From: a virus | DNA: 64,000 nucleotides | Virus record (IMG/VR): IMGVR_UViG_3300042922_000911 | Span: 31,823 to 95,822 of that record | Strand: one strand, 5' to 3' | In this document: one piece after another, positions 62,443 to 64,000 of the stretch | How the letters are laid out: the number at the start of each line of letters is the position of its first letter | Numbering within the stretch: the first letter of the stretch is position 1 | Notes under the pieces: model-generated | Told to the model about the DNA's origin: nothing | What the model saw: the letters and a program-made list of their open reading frames with translations, nothing else | Databases searched by the model: none | Made by a program: the position numbers and the translations under genes

Positions 62443-64000
62443 ATGGCGCAAACCGAGATCGTCACCGACTTCCGGCTGCTCGACGGCACCCCGGCCGACG
62501 GCGTGCTGTATGCAGCGCCCGCGCGCATGATGGCGACGCCCGACGGCGAAACGATCTTGCCGCGGACCGTGACCTTCGATGTGGTGGCGGGCGTGGCCTA
62601 CAAGCAGGGCAGCACGACCGAGCGCATGTCGCTGCCGGCGACGGCCGCGTGCGACCCCGTGAACACGACCATTTACCTGTCGCTGCACCGCACGGGCGAG
62701 CGCCGGCCGGTGCCCCTCGGGCACTTCATCATCCCGCAGAGCGCGACCCCGATCGAGCTGGCGTCGATGCTCGAGGCCGAGCCGGGCGCGGCGATCGTCT
62801 TCGACTACGTGCGCGCCATCATGCACGGCGACGATCGGCTCTCGGGCGTGGTTCACTTCGGCGAGGGCTTCGCGCTCGACCTGGACACCGGCACGATTCG
62901 GCTCGCCGCTGGCGTGAACGGCATCGGGGTTCACACGGGCACCGAGCCGCCGGAAGACACCGACGCATACCCGCTGTGGGTGGACGCGGATTCGACGCCG
63001 AACGGGGCGCTTCGCGGCTGGAACGGCACCGAATGGACCGACTTGCTCGCAGGCCCGACCGGCCCGCAAGGCCCCATGGGGCTGACCGGCCCCGCCGGTG
63101 CGCCCGGTGCTGATGGGGCGATCGGCCCGCAGGGGCCGCAAGGCGAGATCGGGCCGAAGGGTGACAAGGGCGACACGGGCGCGGCCGGTGCTGCCGGGGC
63201 GCAGGGCATCCAGGGCGTGCAAGGCCCCGCCGGTGCCGATGGAGCTGCCGGGCCGCAGGGTATCCAGGGCGCGACGGGTGCCGCCGGCCCGAAGGGCGAC
63301 ACCGGCGACACCGGCCCGGCCGGGCCGCAGGGCGTGCAAGGCCCCGCCGGTGCCGACGGCGCACAGGGGCCGCAAGGCATTCAGGGGCCGAAAGGCGACC
63401 CCGGCGACACCGGCCCGGCCGGGCCGCAGGGCGACCCCGGCCCCGCTGGCGCTGACGGGGCGATCGGCCCCGCCGGTGCCGATGGAGCTGCCGGGCCGCA
63501 GGGCGAGCCCGGCCCGCAAGGCATCCAGGGGCCGCAGGGCATCCAGGGCGACACCGGCCCCGCCGGGGCTGACGGCGTGGACGGCGCACAGGGGCCGCAG
63601 GGCTTGCAGGGCATCCAGGGGCCGCAGGGCGAGGTCGGCCCCGCCGGTGCCGACGGCCTCGACGGTGCGCCTGGTGCTGACGGTGCTACCGGCCCGCAGG
63701 GTGAGATCGGCCCGCAGGGGCCGCAAGGCATCCAGGGCGTGAAGGGCGACACGGGCGACACTGGCCCGCAGGGCATCCAGGGGCCGCAAGGTATCCAGGG
63801 CATCCAAGGCCCGGCCGGTGCCGACGGCCTCGACGGTGCGCCGGGTGCCGACGGTGCCACCGGCCCGCAGGGCGAGATCGGCCCGCAGGGGCCGCAGGGC
63901 GAGATCGGCCCGCAAGGCATCCAAGGCCCGGCCGGTGCCGACGGCCTCGACGGTGCGCCGGGTGCCGACGGTGCTACCGGCCCGCAGGGTGAGATCGGCC
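62443..64000 (+). CDS. collagen-like fibre protein (partial, runs off the window)
   Basis: The reading frame starts at ATG 62443 after GTAGGAGGC and is open to the window end (519 codons seen). Residues 1-~115 match the gene before it ([45 protein letters not shown]). An additional ~90-residue domain with [14 protein letters not shown] and [19 protein letters not shown] follows. From residue ~206 it is a long Gly-X-Y collagen repeat ([30 protein letters not shown]). Such repeats form trimeric rods in phage fibres. The C-terminal tip is outside the window. Confidence 0.75.
   Translation, partial: MAQTEIVTDFRLLDGTPADGVLYAAPARMMATPDGETILPRTVTFDVVAGVAYKQGSTTERMSLPATAACDPVNTTIYLSLHRTGERRPVPLGHFIIPQSATPIELASMLEAEPGAAIVFDYVRAIMHGDDRLSGVVHFGEGFALDLDTGTIRLAAGVNGIGVHTGTEPPEDTDAYPLWVDADSTPNGALRGWNGTEWTDLLAGPTGPQGPMGLTGPAGAPGADGAIGPQGPQGEIGPKGDKGDTGAAGAAGAQGIQGVQGPAGADGAAGPQGIQGATGAAGPKGDTGDTGPAGPQGVQGPAGADGAQGPQGIQGPKGDPGDTGPAGPQGDPGPAGADGAIGPAGADGAAGPQGEPGPQGIQGPQGIQGDTGPAGADGVDGAQGPQGLQGIQGPQGEVGPAGADGLDGAPGADGATGPQGEIGPQGPQGIQGVKGDTGDTGPQGIQGPQGIQGIQGPAGADGLDGAPGADGATGPQGEIGPQGPQGEIGPQGIQGPAGADGLDGAPGADGATGPQGEIG
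63060..64000 (+). repeat. collagen-like coding tandem repeats
   Basis: In-frame 9- and 18-base units (GGC CCG CAG, GGC ATC CAG, GGT GCC GAC) repeat to the window end, with a larger repeat of about 130 bases near the end that carries 'gccgacggcctcgacggt' at 63650, 63819 and 63940. Such arrays are prone to length change. Confidence 0.8.

Overview
The window is one long block of a high-GC, double-stranded DNA tailed phage. Every supported gene lies on the plus strand, genes are tightly packed (many ATGA-type overlaps), and terminase, portal, head-assembly, tail-fibre, lysis and replication genes are all recognisable. No integrase or CI-like repressor was seen, and there is no tRNA gene. The palindrome GCGATCGC occurs about 75-80 times by hand count, against about two expected from base composition. 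That octamer is the HIP1 signature of cyanobacterial genomes, so a high-GC cyanobacterial host is the best guess. The B12-dependent ribonucleotide reductase and ThyX fit this but do not prove it. No major capsid gene, DNA polymerase or photosynthesis gene lies here, so the genome extends beyond the window.

Layout: 1-11.7 kb holds baseplate/tail and fibre genes, including two duplicated repeat fibres. 11.7-15.5 kb holds lysis genes (holin-like, amidase, spanin-like) and a RusA-like resolvase. 15.5-15.9 kb is a regulatory gap. 15.9-19.1 kb is a lambda O/P-like replication module with iterons inside the initiator gene, an AAA+ loader and SSB. 19.2-28.5 kb is nucleotide metabolism and DNA modification: ThyX, a DpdA-like transglycosylase, QueD, QueE, QueC, an amino-methyltransferase, a class II ribonucleotide reductase and a CysH/DndC-like protein. 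28.6-34.8 kb carries a deoxyribosyltransferase-like protein, a SEC-C protein, a C5-cytosine methyltransferase and a probable small terminase. 34.8-36.9 kb is the large terminase. 36.9-46.3 kb is a run of small accessory genes, many with zinc ribbons. 46.5-61.5 kb encodes portal, a Nudix-MuF fusion and a 2,903-residue polyvalent protein. 61.45-62.1 kb is a noncoding, RNA-like region. 62.1 kb to the end holds two duplicated fibre-type genes, the second collagen-like and running off the window.

How it works together: DpdA with QueD/E/C should place a 7-deazaguanine (probably preQ0) in the phage DNA, and two further methyltransferases could add more modification. ThyX, ribonucleotide reductase and the deoxyribosyltransferase feed dNTP supply. 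The replication module resembles lambda O-P with SSB and a RusA-type resolvase.

Three sequence systems are not explained by the genes: (1) a dispersed asymmetric decamer TTACACAGGA, 31 exact copies by hand count, in and between genes and often as inverted pairs; (2) a bipartite promoter, TGGCAGAAA then 25-26 bases then a -10 box, at six gene-block boundaries; (3) a strongly promoted, hairpin-rich region at 61.5-62.0 kb that looks like noncoding RNA. One gene is interrupted by a single in-frame TGA at 45211.
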